Part shown: positions 50,201 through 58,582 of the stretch, piece after piece
Position numbering within the stretch: position 1 is the first letter of the stretch
Layout of the letters: every line of letters starts with the position of its first letter
From: Allobosea sp. 67-29
Lineage (GTDB): Bacteria; Pseudomonadota; Alphaproteobacteria; Rhizobiales; Beijerinckiaceae
DNA length: 64,000 bases
Assembly (NCBI RefSeq): GCF_001898115.1
Contig: NZ_MKSQ01000026.1
Span: 248,001-312,000, forward strand
Reading direction: 5' to 3'
Notes under the pieces: model-generated
What the model was told of the DNA's origin: nothing
Seen by the model: the letters and a program-made list of their open reading frames with translations, nothing else
Databases searched by the model: none
Position numbers and translations under genes: made by a program

Positions 50201-51922
50201 ATGAGCGCACCGCCCCTGCTCGATGTAAGGAAGCTCACCGTCGAATTCGCGACCCGCCGCGGCACGGTGCAGGCGGTGAAGGCGATCGACCTCAGCGTCG
50301 GCAAAGGCGAAACCGTCGCCGTCGTCGGGGAATCCGGGTCCGGGAAGTCGGTGACGTCCTACGCCATGGTCCGCATCCTCGACCGTGCCGGCCGCATCGC
50401 TGACGGATCCATCTCGTTTTCCGGCGTCGACCTCGTTGCCGCCAGCGAGGCGCAGATGCGCGATCTGCGGGGCCGTGAGATATCGATGATCTTCCAGAAC
50501 CCGCGGGCGGCGCTGAACCCGATCCGCAAGGTCGGCAGGCAGATCGAGGACGTGCTCGTCCAGCATGTCCAGGCGACGCGCGCGACGGCGCGCGAGAAGG
50601 CGATCGAGGCGCTGGAGAAGGTCCGCATCGCTCGGCCGGAGGAGCGCTATGACGCCTACCCTTTCGAGCTCTCGGGCGGCATGTGCCAGCGTGTGGTGAT
50701 CGCGCTGGCGCTGGCCTGCCAGCCCCAGCTTCTCATCGCCGACGAGCCGACGACCGGGCTCGATGTCACCACCCAGAAGGCCGTGATGGACCTGATCGTC
50801 GAGCTGACGCGGGAGCGCGGCATGTCGACGATCCTGATCACCCACGACCTCGGCCTGGCCGCCGCCTATTCCGACAGGGTGGTGGTGATGGAGAAGGGCC
50901 GCGTCGTCGAGACCGCGGGCGCGCTCGATATCTTCCGCGACCCGCAACATCCCTACACGCGCAAGCTCATGAAGGCGACGCCCCGCCTCGGGATGAGCCT
51001 GCAGGACCTCCTGCCGGACGGTCGCGAGGTCCGCGAACGACCGTCTCCGGAGGGCGAGGCCGGTGCAGCCGGATCCCCCGCGCGTTCCCCGCTCGGCCCT
51101 CCGCTGCTGGTCGTCGAAAATCTCGTCAAGGAGTACCCGCGACCGCCCAAGGGCAGCCTTCTTGCCCGTCTGACCGGCAAGGCGGAACCCGAGGCACAGC
51201 CCTTCCGCGCGGTCGACGGGATCGGCTTCGAGGTCAGGCGCGGCGAGACGCTGGGTCTCGTCGGCGAATCCGGCTGCGGCAAGTCGACCACCTCGATGAT
51301 GCTGAACCGCCTGCTCGATCCGACCGCCGGCCGCATTCTCTTCGACGGGCAGGACATCGGCGCGATTCCGGCGAAGGGCTTTGCGGCCTCGCCCTTCCGG
51401 CAGCGCATCCAGATGGTCTTCCAGGACCCGACGGACAGCCTGAATCCGCGCTTCACCGCCGAGCGTGCCATCGCCGACCCGATCCTGCGGATGGGGAAGA
51501 TCCGCGGCCGGGCCGCACTGAGGGCTCGCTGCGAGGAACTGGCGCGAAGCGTCGGTCTTCCCACCGAGCTGATCGACCGCTTCCCGCACCAGCTGTCCGG
51601 CGGGCAGAAGGCCCGCGTCGGCATCGCACGGGCGATCGCGCTCGACCCCGACCTCGTCATCCTCGACGAGCCGACCGCCGCTCTCGATGTCTCCGTACAG
51701 GCCGTCGTGCTCAACCTGCTGGACGAGCTCAAGCAGCGGCTCGGCATGAGCTATATCTTCGTCTCGCACGATCTCAACGTCGTGCGCCTGCTCTGCGACC
51801 GGGTCGTCGTCATGCGTTCAGGACGGATCGTTGAACAGGGCACCGCCGAAGAGGTTCTCGGCGATCCCAAGGCCGCCTACACACGGGAACTGCTGTCTGC
51901 GATTCCCCATCCCCCCGCCTGA
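50201..51922 (+). CDS. Fused double ATPase of a peptide-family ABC importer (DppD-DppF)
   Basis: 573 residues with two complete ATPase domains in one chain. The first has Walker A GESGSGKS near 44, signature LSGGMCQR and Walker B LLIADEPTTGLD. The second begins near 300, with Walker A GESGCGKST, signature LSGGQKARVGIARAI and Walker B LVILDEPTAALDVS. A basic linker region (about 275-300) joins them, and each half carries the C-terminal oligopeptide-transport extension (HPYTRKLMKATP in the first). It is the only ATPase of this type in the window, so it could power both permease pairs. Confidence 0.93.
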   Translation: MSAPPLLDVRKLTVEFATRRGTVQAVKAIDLSVGKGETVAVVGESGSGKSVTSYAMVRILDRAGRIADGSISFSGVDLVAASEAQMRDLRGREISMIFQNPRAALNPIRKVGRQIEDVLVQHVQATRATAREKAIEALEKVRIARPEERYDAYPFELSGGMCQRVVIALALACQPQLLIADEPTTGLDVTTQKAVMDLIVELTRERGMSTILITHDLGLAAAYSDRVVVMEKGRVVETAGALDIFRDPQHPYTRKLMKATPRLGMSLQDLLPDGREVRERPSPEGEAGAAGSPARSPLGPPLLVVENLVKEYPRPPKGSLLARLTGKAEPEAQPFRAVDGIGFEVRRGETLGLVGESGCGKSTTSMMLNRLLDPTAGRILFDGQDIGAIPAKGFAASPFRQRIQMVFQDPTDSLNPRFTAERAIADPILRMGKIRGRAALRARCEELARSVGLPTELIDRFPHQLSGGQKARVGIARAIALDPDLVILDEPTAALDVSVQAVVLNLLDELKQRLGMSYIFVSHDLNVVRLLCDRVVVMRSGRIVEQGTAEEVLGDPKAAYTRELLSAIPHPPA

Positions 51923-51960
51923 GGGCGTCGAGGGCCGCCAGCCGCCGGAGCGACAGGGTT

Positions 51961-52347
51961 ATGAAGATCAACGATCCCGCCATCCTCGCCGAGGTCGAGG
52001 CTGCCTTTGCCGAGTACGAGCGGGCGCTGACGACCAACGATGTCGAGACACTCGACCGCCTGTTCCGGGACGCTCCCGAAACGCTTCGCTACGGCACGGC
52101 CGAGAATCTCTACGGCCATGCGGAGATCGCGGCTTTCCGGGCCGGGCGATCTCCGGCGGGGCTGATGCGGAAGCTGGAGCGCACCCGGATCACGACCTAC
52201 GGCGACGATTTCGCGACGGCGAACACCCTGTTCCGGCGCGATGGCATGACTGGCAAGATCGGGCGGCAGAGCCAGAGCTGGGTCAGGTTCGCGGAAGGTT
52301 GGCGCGTTGTCGCGGCGCATGTCAGCGTGATCGCCGAACCGCTGTGA
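51961..52347 (+). CDS. AtzH/HpxZ-like protein (DUF3225)
   Basis: 128 residues of the NTF2/SnoaL-like fold with the DUF3225 pattern: VEAAFAEYERALTTNDVETL, DRLFRDAPETLRYGTAENLYG and SQSWVRFAEGWRVVAAHVSV. Relatives are AtzH, reported to hydrolyse 1,3-dicarboxyurea in cyanuric acid breakdown, and HpxZ of oxalurate use. The nearby AtzE, AtzG and allophanate hydrolase homologues favour the AtzH role. It follows the ATPase gene by 38 bp and precedes the GntR gene by 4 bp. Confidence 0.8.
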   Translation: MKINDPAILAEVEAAFAEYERALTTNDVETLDRLFRDAPETLRYGTAENLYGHAEIAAFRAGRSPAGLMRKLERTRITTYGDDFATANTLFRRDGMTGKIGRQSQSWVRFAEGWRVVAAHVSVIAEPL

Positions 52348-52351
52348 CGGC

Positions 52352-53008
52352 ATGAGCCTCCGGACAGCGCCGCCGACGCGCGCAGACAGTCTGCGCCTGC
52401 AACTCGCCGACGAGATCGTCTCGGGCGTGCTCGCACCCGGCCGGGCGCTCGACGAGCAGGAGCTGGCGCGGCGCTTCGGCGTGTCGCGCACGCCGGTTCG
52501 CGAAGCCATCCGCCAGCTCTGCGCCTCGGGCTTGGTCCAGGTCAGGCCGCATCGGGGCGCCGTCGTCGCGCTGCCGACCGCGGAACAGCTCCACGACATG
52601 TTCGAGGCGATGGCCGAGCTGGAGGCGCTGTGCGCCGGGCTTTCGGCCCGCAACATGACGGCGGCCGAGCGTCGTGCCCTCGAAGGTCTTCATCAGGAAT
52701 TGCGCGGGCTCGTGCATCAGGGCGACCCGATGCGCTATCACGAGCGCAACGAGGCCTTCCACGGAGCGATCTACGCCGGCACGCACAATGGCTATCTCGC
52801 CGAGCTGACGCTGATGACACGCAAGCGCGTTGCGCCGTTCCGGCGAGCCCAGTTCCGTGCGACCGGTCGCCTCGGCGGTTCCTGGCAGGAACACGACCGG
52901 GTCGTGCAGGCGATCCTGCGGGGCGACCGGCAGGCCGCCGCCGATGCGATGCATGTCCATATCGGCTTCGTGCGCGATGCCTTCCGCGACTATGCCGGAA
53001 CGCGCTGA
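52352..53008 (+). CDS. GntR-family (FCD) transcriptional regulator
   Basis: 218 residues. The winged helix at the N-terminus contains ADEIVSGVLAPGRALDEQEL and ARRFGVSRTPVREAIRQLCA. The FCD effector domain after residue 75 has ELEALCAGLSARNMT, the metal/ligand residues in YHERNEAFHGAIYAGTHNGY, and SWQEHDRVVQAILRGDRQAA with AMHVHI. It is the last gene of the transporter operon and overlaps the convergent allophanate hydrolase gene by 19 bp. It is the natural candidate to sense a ureide and control both operons. Confidence 0.9.
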   Translation: MSLRTAPPTRADSLRLQLADEIVSGVLAPGRALDEQELARRFGVSRTPVREAIRQLCASGLVQVRPHRGAVVALPTAEQLHDMFEAMAELEALCAGLSARNMTAAERRALEGLHQELRGLVHQGDPMRYHERNEAFHGAIYAGTHNGYLAELTLMTRKRVAPFRRAQFRATGRLGGSWQEHDRVVQAILRGDRQAAADAMHVHIGFVRDAFRDYAGTR

Positions 53009-54795
53009 GCTGCCTCGGCCGCGACGAAAGCCCGCCAACCGCCGAAGGCCGTAACGTCCCGCGCTCCCTGCACTCCAACCGCCTCGCAGAGAAATCCCTT
53101 CGCCCGCAGGCCGTCCGCCAGCGTCAGCGTGCCGATGCCGAGCGGCGCCGGGATGCCGGCCACGAAGCGGCCGAAGCCGTCCGGCGGCAGCGCCCAGACC
53201 TCGAGCGCAATCGCCCCGCCCCCCTCCGCCACCCGAAGCAGGCCTGGCCGAAGCGGTGGCCCGCCCGGCAGCGCATAGAGGCGGTAGTCCGGCGTGGTCG
53301 CAGTCGCCCGGACGAACCGGCCGCCAAGGGCCGTCAGCTCGCCATTGAGCGGCATCCCTGAAAGATGGGCGCCGACGACCGCAATCTCGATCTCCTCCGC
53401 TGCGGCCCGAGCCGGCCACTCCGGCGCGGGCCGCAGCGGCAGGCCGGTGGCACCGAGCGGCAGGTTGCCGGCGGCCTGGAAGGCTCGCCCGAAGCTGGCA
53501 AGCGCGGCGTCCTGCCCGGCCGGCGCGATCAGCGTGATCCCCGCCGCGGTCCCGTCCGGTGCGAGGCTGGCGGGCAGGGCGAGCGCGCAGAGATCGAGCA
53601 GGTTCACGAAGTTGGTATAGCGGCCGAGCATCGAGTTCGTCCCGATCGGGTCGGCCGCCATCTCGGCCAGGGTGGCGGGGCGCGGCGCCGTGGGCACCAT
53701 CAGCGCGTCGACCGCCTTCATCGTCGACCGGGCCGCGAGGGCAAGCTCCGCGAGTTCATATCGCGCGGCGAAGGCGGCCGCCGCATCCGGCAAAGGCTTG
53801 CCGGCGATCACCCGTCGGATCACCGGCAGGATCGCCGCGGCATCGCGCTCGTAGAGATCGCGGATCGCCAGCCAGCGCTCTGCGACCCAGGGCCCGTCGT
53901 ACAGCAGCCGTGCAGCCTCGTAGAAGGGTGCGAAGTCCAGCGGCACGATCTCGGCGCCGAGCGCCGCAGCGCGCTGCAGGGCCGCTTCGTAGCTCGCCTG
54001 CGCCCGGCCATCGCCGTCGAAGTCGCGATCGGCCGGGCGTGGCACGCCCAGCCGGATGACGGGCGGCGGCGCGGCCGGGCTCCCGAGCGGCAAGGGCCTG
54101 GAGAACGGATCGGCCGGATCGGCCCCTGCCACCACTTCCAGGACTGCCCAGGCATCCTCGACCGTCAGGGCGAAGACCGAGACGCAGTCGAGGGTGCGGC
54201 AGGCGGGGACGACGCCCGTGCCGGGGACCAGTCCGAGGCTCGGCTTGAGCCCCACGATGTTCTGCAATCCGGCCGGCACGCGTCCAGAACCCGCCGTATC
54301 GGTACCGAGCGCGGCAGGCACGATACCGGCTGCGACGGCGCAGGCCGAACCGGAGCTCGATCCGCCGGGCACGAGGTCGCCCCGCAATGCGTTGCGCGGC
54401 GTTCCGTAGGGCGAACGCGTGCCGTTCAGCCCGGTCGCGAATTGATCGAGATTGGTCTTGCCGATGACGATCGCACCCTCCGCCCTGAGGCGCGCCACGG
54501 CGCTCGCGTCGCATGCGGGCGTATAGGCGAAGCCCGGGCAGGCTGCCGTCGTCGGCAGGCCGGCGACGTCGATATTGTCCTTCACGGCGATCGGAACGCC
54601 CCAGAGCCGGCGGCCCCGCGGCCCTTCCTCCTGCAGCCGGTCGGCTTCCGCGGCGACCTCCGCCTCCGGACGCAGCGCGATGAACATCGCCGGGTCGCCA
54701 TGTGCCCGCCAGCGTGCGTAGCAATCGCCCACGGTCTCACGCAGACGCCGCGCACCCGAGCGATGCGCGGCCAGAAGTTCGGTCAATCCCTGCAC
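52990..54795 (-). CDS. atzF: Allophanate hydrolase
   Basis: 601-residue amidase-signature enzyme hydrolysing allophanate to ammonia and CO2. The N-terminal amidase domain has the Ser-Ser-Lys triad at K72 (PIAVKDNIDVAG), S146 (GGSSSGSACAV) and S170 (TDTAGSGRVP), with spacings of 74 and 24 residues as in AtzF. The C-terminal 130 residues (AEEIEIAVVGAHLSGMPLNG, YALPGGPPLRPGLLR, LEVWALPP) form the allophanate hydrolase C-domain. The start is a GTG at 54795 with GAGG 7 bp upstream. No biotin-dependent urea carboxylase is adjacent, so allophanate probably comes from biuret or dicarboxyurea. Confidence 0.93.
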   Translation of the reverse strand: MQGLTELLAAHRSGARRLRETVGDCYARWRAHGDPAMFIALRPEAEVAAEADRLQEEGPRGRRLWGVPIAVKDNIDVAGLPTTAACPGFAYTPACDASAVARLRAEGAIVIGKTNLDQFATGLNGTRSPYGTPRNALRGDLVPGGSSSGSACAVAAGIVPAALGTDTAGSGRVPAGLQNIVGLKPSLGLVPGTGVVPACRTLDCVSVFALTVEDAWAVLEVVAGADPADPFSRPLPLGSPAAPPPVIRLGVPRPADRDFDGDGRAQASYEAALQRAAALGAEIVPLDFAPFYEAARLLYDGPWVAERWLAIRDLYERDAAAILPVIRRVIAGKPLPDAAAAFAARYELAELALAARSTMKAVDALMVPTAPRPATLAEMAADPIGTNSMLGRYTNFVNLLDLCALALPASLAPDGTAAGITLIAPAGQDAALASFGRAFQAAGNLPLGATGLPLRPAPEWPARAAAEEIEIAVVGAHLSGMPLNGELTALGGRFVRATATTPDYRLYALPGGPPLRPGLLRVAEGGGAIALEVWALPPDGFGRFVAGIPAPLGIGTLTLADGLRAKGFLCEAVGVQGARDVTAFGGWRAFVAAEAAQRVPA

Positions 54796-54842
54796 GCGAT
54801 GGCCTCATTGAACGACTGCACAAGGGACAGGCAGTTTCCGGC

Positions 54843-54854
54843 TGCATGCATGCA
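54843..54854. promoter_or_regulatory. 12-bp palindrome in the divergent atzF/biuret promoter
   Basis: TGCATGCATGCA is a perfect palindrome 48 bp from the atzF start and 131 bp from the biuret-hydrolase-like start. Its ATGCAA-type half-site resembles the one at 46384. It is a candidate site for the GntR regulator encoded at 52352. Confidence 0.4.
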
Positions 54855-54984
54855 AGAGTTGTGCGCAGCTGGTCGGTGATGGCTCGGTTTCGGGATTCTC
54901 GGCCTTCCCGAGCCGCTTCCAGCAGATGGTCGCGCCGGGCATGGGGTTTGCAACAGCGGCTCGCATCTCGCTGCGGGAGCCGCC

Positions 54985-55686
54985 ATGGATCGCCTCGTCA
55001 TTCCCGCTCGTCCCTCGCCGTTCGCGCTCGAACCGGCGCGCACGGCGCTCGTCATGATCGACATGCAGCGCGACTTCCTCGAGCCCGGCGGCTTCGGCGA
55101 AGCGCTCGGCAACGATGTCTCGCAGTTGCGCAAGGCGATCGCGCCTTGCCGGGCCTTGCTGGAGACGGCGCGCAAAGCCGGCCTCTTCGTCATTCACACC
55201 CGTGAAGGCCACCGAGCGGACCTGTCCGACGCGCCGCAGGCGAAGCTGGAACGCTCGCCACCGGACAGGCGGATCGGCGCCGCCGGTCCGATGGGTCGAA
55301 TCCTCGTGCGGGGCGAGCCCGGCCACGACATCATCCCGGAGCTCGCGCCGCTTGCAGGCGAGCCCGTTGTCGACAAGCCCGGCAAGGGAGCGTTCTACCA
55401 GACGGACCTGGAATTGATGCTGCGCAACCGCGGCATCGTCTCGCTGATCGTCGCCGGCGTCACCACCGAGGTCTGCGTCCATACCACCCTGCGCGAGGCG
55501 AACGATCGCGGCTACCGCTGCCTCGTGCCCGCAGACGCCTGCGCGTCCTATTTCCCCGAGTTCCACGAGGTCGGTCTGCGGATGATCGCGGCCCAGGCGG
55601 GCCTTTTCGGCTGCGTCACAGGCAGCTCCGAGATCCGCAACGCCTTCGAAAGCCCGGCAAGCCGCCTGGAAGGGAGCACGACATGA
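54985..55686 (+). CDS. Biuret-hydrolase-like cysteine hydrolase (isochorismatase family)
   Basis: 233 residues. The catalytic triad is D26 (ALVMIDMQRDF), K131 (PVVDKPGKGAFYQTDLE) and C164 (VTTEVCVHTTLREANDRGY). HTREGHRADLSD and GRILVRGEPGHDIIPEL match the biuret amidohydrolase BiuH of rhizobia closely. BiuH converts biuret to allophanate and ammonia, and allophanate is the substrate of the divergent AtzF. The related ureidoacrylate hydrolase RutB cannot be ruled out, but no other rut genes are nearby. The ATG has a GGGAG site and the stop overlaps the AtzG start. Confidence 0.85.
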   Translation: MDRLVIPARPSPFALEPARTALVMIDMQRDFLEPGGFGEALGNDVSQLRKAIAPCRALLETARKAGLFVIHTREGHRADLSDAPQAKLERSPPDRRIGAAGPMGRILVRGEPGHDIIPELAPLAGEPVVDKPGKGAFYQTDLELMLRNRGIVSLIVAGVTTEVCVHTTLREANDRGYRCLVPADACASYFPEFHEVGLRMIAAQAGLFGCVTGSSEIRNAFESPASRLEGSTT

Positions 55687-55907
55687 CGACCAAGGCACCG
55701 CCCGGAGCCTTCGATCCGGCCCGTCACCTCGAGGCGATGGCGCCCGCGCTCGGACTGACGATCAGCGAAGCCCAGAAGCCGGCCGTCCTGCAGTTCATCG
55801 CCATCGCCCATGGAATGGCGCAGCTCGTCGCCGCGGCGCCGCTGGCCGATGACAGCCTCGAGCTCGCGCCGCATTTCCGCCCGGGCCTGTCGGGAGCGGA
55901 ACGGTGA
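55683..55907 (+). CDS. atzG: AtzG-like small subunit (DUF4089)
   Basis: 74 residues, largely helical: DPARHLEAMAPALGLTISEA, then KPAVLQFIAIAHGMAQLVAA and a short extended tail PHFRPG. This is the AtzG/HpxY pattern. AtzG forms a GatCAB-like heterotetramer with AtzE and is needed for AtzE stability and activity. It overlaps the genes on both sides (ATGA and TGATG), which gives stoichiometric coupling with AtzE. Confidence 0.85.
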   Translation: MTTKAPPGAFDPARHLEAMAPALGLTISEAQKPAVLQFIAIAHGMAQLVAAAPLADDSLELAPHFRPGLSGAER

Positions 55908-57307
55908 TGGACGTCTTCGCTCCCGCTCACGAGATCGCCCGCCGTGTCCGCGCCGGCGAGTTCGCCGCCGAGGCGGTGGTGGCGGCGGCGCTGGCGCGCA
56001 TCTCCAGCCTGGATTCGCGCGTCAACGCCTTCACCGACATCACGTCGGACCGTGCCTTGGCGACGGCGCGGGCGGTCGACCTCGCCCGATCCCGCGGCGA
56101 GCCGCTCGGGCCGCTCGCGGGCGTGCCTTTCGCCGCCAAGAATCTGTTCGACATTGCCGGGCTGCCGACGCGCGCGGGCTCCAGGATCAATCGCGAGCGC
56201 CAGCCTGCCTCGCGCGACGCAACGTTGATCGAACGTCTCGGCGCAGCCGGGGCGATCCTGCTCGGCGGACTCAACATGGGCGAATACGCCTATGACTTCA
56301 CCGGCGAGAACGCCCATGACGGACCGTGCCGCAATCCGCACGACCTCGCGCGGATGGCGGGCGGCTCGTCCTCGGGTTCCGGCGCGGCGACGGCCGCCGG
56401 CTTCGTGCCGATCGCGCTCGGCTCCGATACGAACGGTTCGATCCGCGTGCCGGGTTCGCTGTGCGGCGTCTTCGGCCTGAAGCCGACCTACGGACGCCTG
56501 CCGCGCACGCGCTCCTTTCCTTTCTGCGATTCACTCGACCATCTCGGCCCTCTGGCGCGGGACGTGACCGATCTTGCGCTCGGCTACGACCTGATGCAGG
56601 GCGCCGACGAAGGCGATCCGGCCTGCGCACAGCGCCCGACCGAGCCGACATTGCCGCAGTTGAAGCACGGCCTGTCCGGCCTGAGGATCGGCGTCGCCGG
56701 GGGATACTTCTCGACCGAAACCATGCCGGAAGCCGACTTTGCGACGACGGCAGTGGCGGAAGCTCTCGCGGCCAGCTCCCGCGTCGAGATCGCGGGTGCC
56801 GCCATTGGACGGGCAGCGGCCTTCCTGATCACCAATGCCGAAAGCTCCGCCTTCCATCTGCCTCGGCTCAGGGAGCGCGCGGATGATTTCGACCCGGAGA
56901 CGCGCGATCGCTTCCTCGCCGGAGCCTTGCTGCCCGCCGCCTGGTACGTCCAGGCTCAGCGCGCGCGCCGCTGGTTCCACGATGAGATGATGCGACATTT
57001 CGCCGATGTCGATCTCATCGTCGCGCCGGCCACGCCCTGCCCTGCCCCGCTCATCGGCCAGAAGATCCTGGAGCTGAGGGGAGAGACGCTGCCGCTGCGC
57101 CCCAGCCTCGGGCTCTTCACGCAACCGATCTCCTGTGTCGGCCTGCCCGTCGCGGTTGTGCCCTTCGGGGGTGGCGCGCTTCCGATCGGCGTGCAGTTGA
57201 TCGCTGCCCCCTGGCGCGAGGACATCTGCCTGAGGGCGGCGAAGGCGCTGCAGGAGATGGGCGTCTGCCGGGCCGACCGCCCGGCGGAACCGGCAATGCC
57301 AGGCTGA
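55907..57307 (+). CDS. atzE: AtzE-like amidase (1-carboxybiuret hydrolase)
   Basis: 466-residue amidase-signature enzyme with the triad K78 (GVPFAAKNLFDIAG), S154 (AGGSSSGSGAATAAG) and S178 (SDTNGSIRVPGS). With AtzG it deaminates 1-carboxybiuret to 1,3-dicarboxyurea, which AtzH then converts to allophanate. The HpxX amidase of oxalurate use is the main alternative, as both families share the small subunit. The ATG at 55907 shares one base with the AtzG stop (TGATG). A GTG one codon earlier is also possible. No cyanuric acid hydrolase (AtzD) is in the window. Confidence 0.83.
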   Translation: MDVFAPAHEIARRVRAGEFAAEAVVAAALARISSLDSRVNAFTDITSDRALATARAVDLARSRGEPLGPLAGVPFAAKNLFDIAGLPTRAGSRINRERQPASRDATLIERLGAAGAILLGGLNMGEYAYDFTGENAHDGPCRNPHDLARMAGGSSSGSGAATAAGFVPIALGSDTNGSIRVPGSLCGVFGLKPTYGRLPRTRSFPFCDSLDHLGPLARDVTDLALGYDLMQGADEGDPACAQRPTEPTLPQLKHGLSGLRIGVAGGYFSTETMPEADFATTAVAEALAASSRVEIAGAAIGRAAAFLITNAESSAFHLPRLRERADDFDPETRDRFLAGALLPAAWYVQAQRARRWFHDEMMRHFADVDLIVAPATPCPAPLIGQKILELRGETLPLRPSLGLFTQPISCVGLPVAVVPFGGGALPIGVQLIAAPWREDICLRAAKALQEMGVCRADRPAEPAMPG

Positions 57308-57320
57308 TCGAAGCATGGCA

Positions 57321-57346
57321 GAGGCGATGCGGGAAACCCGCGCCTC
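57321..57346. terminator. Stem-loop after atzE
   Basis: GAGGC and GCCTC flank an inner perfect stem GCGGG-aaa-CCCGC, with a 3-nt bulge on one side. It lies 14 bp after the atzE stop and between convergent genes, so it may serve both strands. There is no T tract. The rest of the 216-bp gap up to 57523 shows nothing else. Confidence 0.5.
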
Positions 57347-57523
57347 TCGGGCTCGAAGGGTTTGCCGGACAGGCGAAGATGCGCGTGCCTGGCCGGTTCG
57401 ATGATTTCGAGCGGTTCGGCAACGCCGTTCGCGGCAACCCGGCCATCGGCCGACATCAGCCTGGTCGGGTGCGAAGACAGGGTGAGCCCGACAGACCAGC
57501 CACGGAGCCGGACAGCCGCCCGT

Positions 57524-58444
57524 TCAAGCGCGTTCATTGCCTCCGAGACGCTCCCAATACGGCGGGCTGCCGAAGGCCTGACGAAGGCAATCGGCGAAGG
57601 CGCGGAGCTTGGCCGATGGCTTGCGGCCCTCGGGATGCGCGAGGTAGATCGCTTCCAGTTCCGGCTGCATGCCGATATCGACGATGTCGAGCCGGCCGCT
57701 GCTGATCTCGGCTCCGGCGATGAAAAGGGGCAGCAGGGCGATCCCCAGCCCCGCCAACGCCGCATCGCGCATCATGTCGCCGTTGTTGACCCGCAGGCTC
57801 GGTCGCCCGCGCACACTGAGCGTTCCACTCGACCCATGGAAGCGCCAGTCGCCGCTGCCCCGATTGGTGTAGAAGATGCCGTCATGCCCATCGAGTTCGG
57901 CGGCGGAAGCCGGGCTGCCGCGCCGCTCCAGATAATCCGGAGCAGCGACCAGCACCCTGCGGCTCGGAGCGAGTGTCCAGGCGACGAGGCGGGAATCCGC
58001 GATCGTCCCATGGCGCAGCACGGCATCGTAGCTGTCCGCGCCCGCCTCGACCCGCCGGTCGTCGAGATCGAGCGTCAGCGCGATCTCGGGATGCCGCGCG
58101 AGGAAGGGATAGATCGCGGGGCCGAGATGCATGCGGCCGAAGGTGACCGGTGCCGAGATCCGGAGCGGCCCGGCCAGGGTCCCGCGGCGCTCGGCCATGT
58201 CGACTGCCGCATCCTCCACCTCGCGGGTGATGCGCGTGGCGCGTTCGAGAAAGGCGGTGCCGTCCTCGGTCAGCGTCAGCCGGCGGGCGCTGCGATGCAG
58301 GAGCGTGGCGCCAAGGCTGTGCTCCAGTTCGGCCAGGCGGTCGCTCACCACCGATTTCGACAGATGCAGCCGTCGCGCCGCCTCGCTCAGCGAGCCGGCT
58401 TCCGCAATGGCGACGAAGGTCGCGATGCCGTCGAGCTTCAACAT
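57524..58444 (-). CDS. LysR-family transcriptional regulator
   Basis: 306 residues. The helix-turn-helix is at the start (LDGIATFVAIAEAGSLSEAA, RRLHLSKSVVSDRLAELEHS), followed by the linker helix and an effector domain (LAGPLRISAPVTFGRMHLGP). Closing FIAGAEISSGRLDIV is typical of the CrgA/DsdC-like LysR branch. It is divergent from the alpha/beta hydrolase gene with 138 bp between them and probably controls it. An inverted repeat directly at its start codon may be its own operator. Confidence 0.9.
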   Translation of the reverse strand: MLKLDGIATFVAIAEAGSLSEAARRLHLSKSVVSDRLAELEHSLGATLLHRSARRLTLTEDGTAFLERATRITREVEDAAVDMAERRGTLAGPLRISAPVTFGRMHLGPAIYPFLARHPEIALTLDLDDRRVEAGADSYDAVLRHGTIADSRLVAWTLAPSRRVLVAAPDYLERRGSPASAAELDGHDGIFYTNRGSGDWRFHGSSGTLSVRGRPSLRVNNGDMMRDAALAGLGIALLPLFIAGAEISSGRLDIVDIGMQPELEAIYLAHPEGRKPSAKLRAFADCLRQAFGSPPYWERLGGNERA

Positions 58445-58495
58445 CGTTCGGATATTCCGGACCTGAATTTCGCCGATGCAACGCTAATCCGAACG
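58445..58495. promoter_or_regulatory. Inverted repeat between LysR gene and hydrolase gene
   Basis: CGTTCGGAT (58445-58453) and ATCCGAACG (58487-58495) are exact 9-bp reverse complements 33 bp apart. The left arm is also part of the shorter dyad CGGA-tat-TCCG. The left arm touches the LysR start codon. Two such half-palindromes are typical of LysR recognition and activation sites. Confidence 0.5.
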
Positions 58496-58582
58496 AAGAT
58501 CGAATGCTACCTTGCGTCATGCCAATGGGGCTGACAGAGACGGTCATCGTCGACCGCCCTCCCAATTGGCTGGAGATGGGTC

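Noticed and set aside
51961..57307. Oxalurate (Hpx) pathway as the first choice
   Set aside because: HpxX/Y/Z share families with AtzE/G/H, but the adjacent allophanate hydrolase and biuret-hydrolase-like enzyme favour the biuret/carboxybiuret route. It is kept as the alternative.
57347..57523. A small gene in the gap after atzE
   Set aside because: Frames on both strands are short, compositionally biased and lack ribosome sites.
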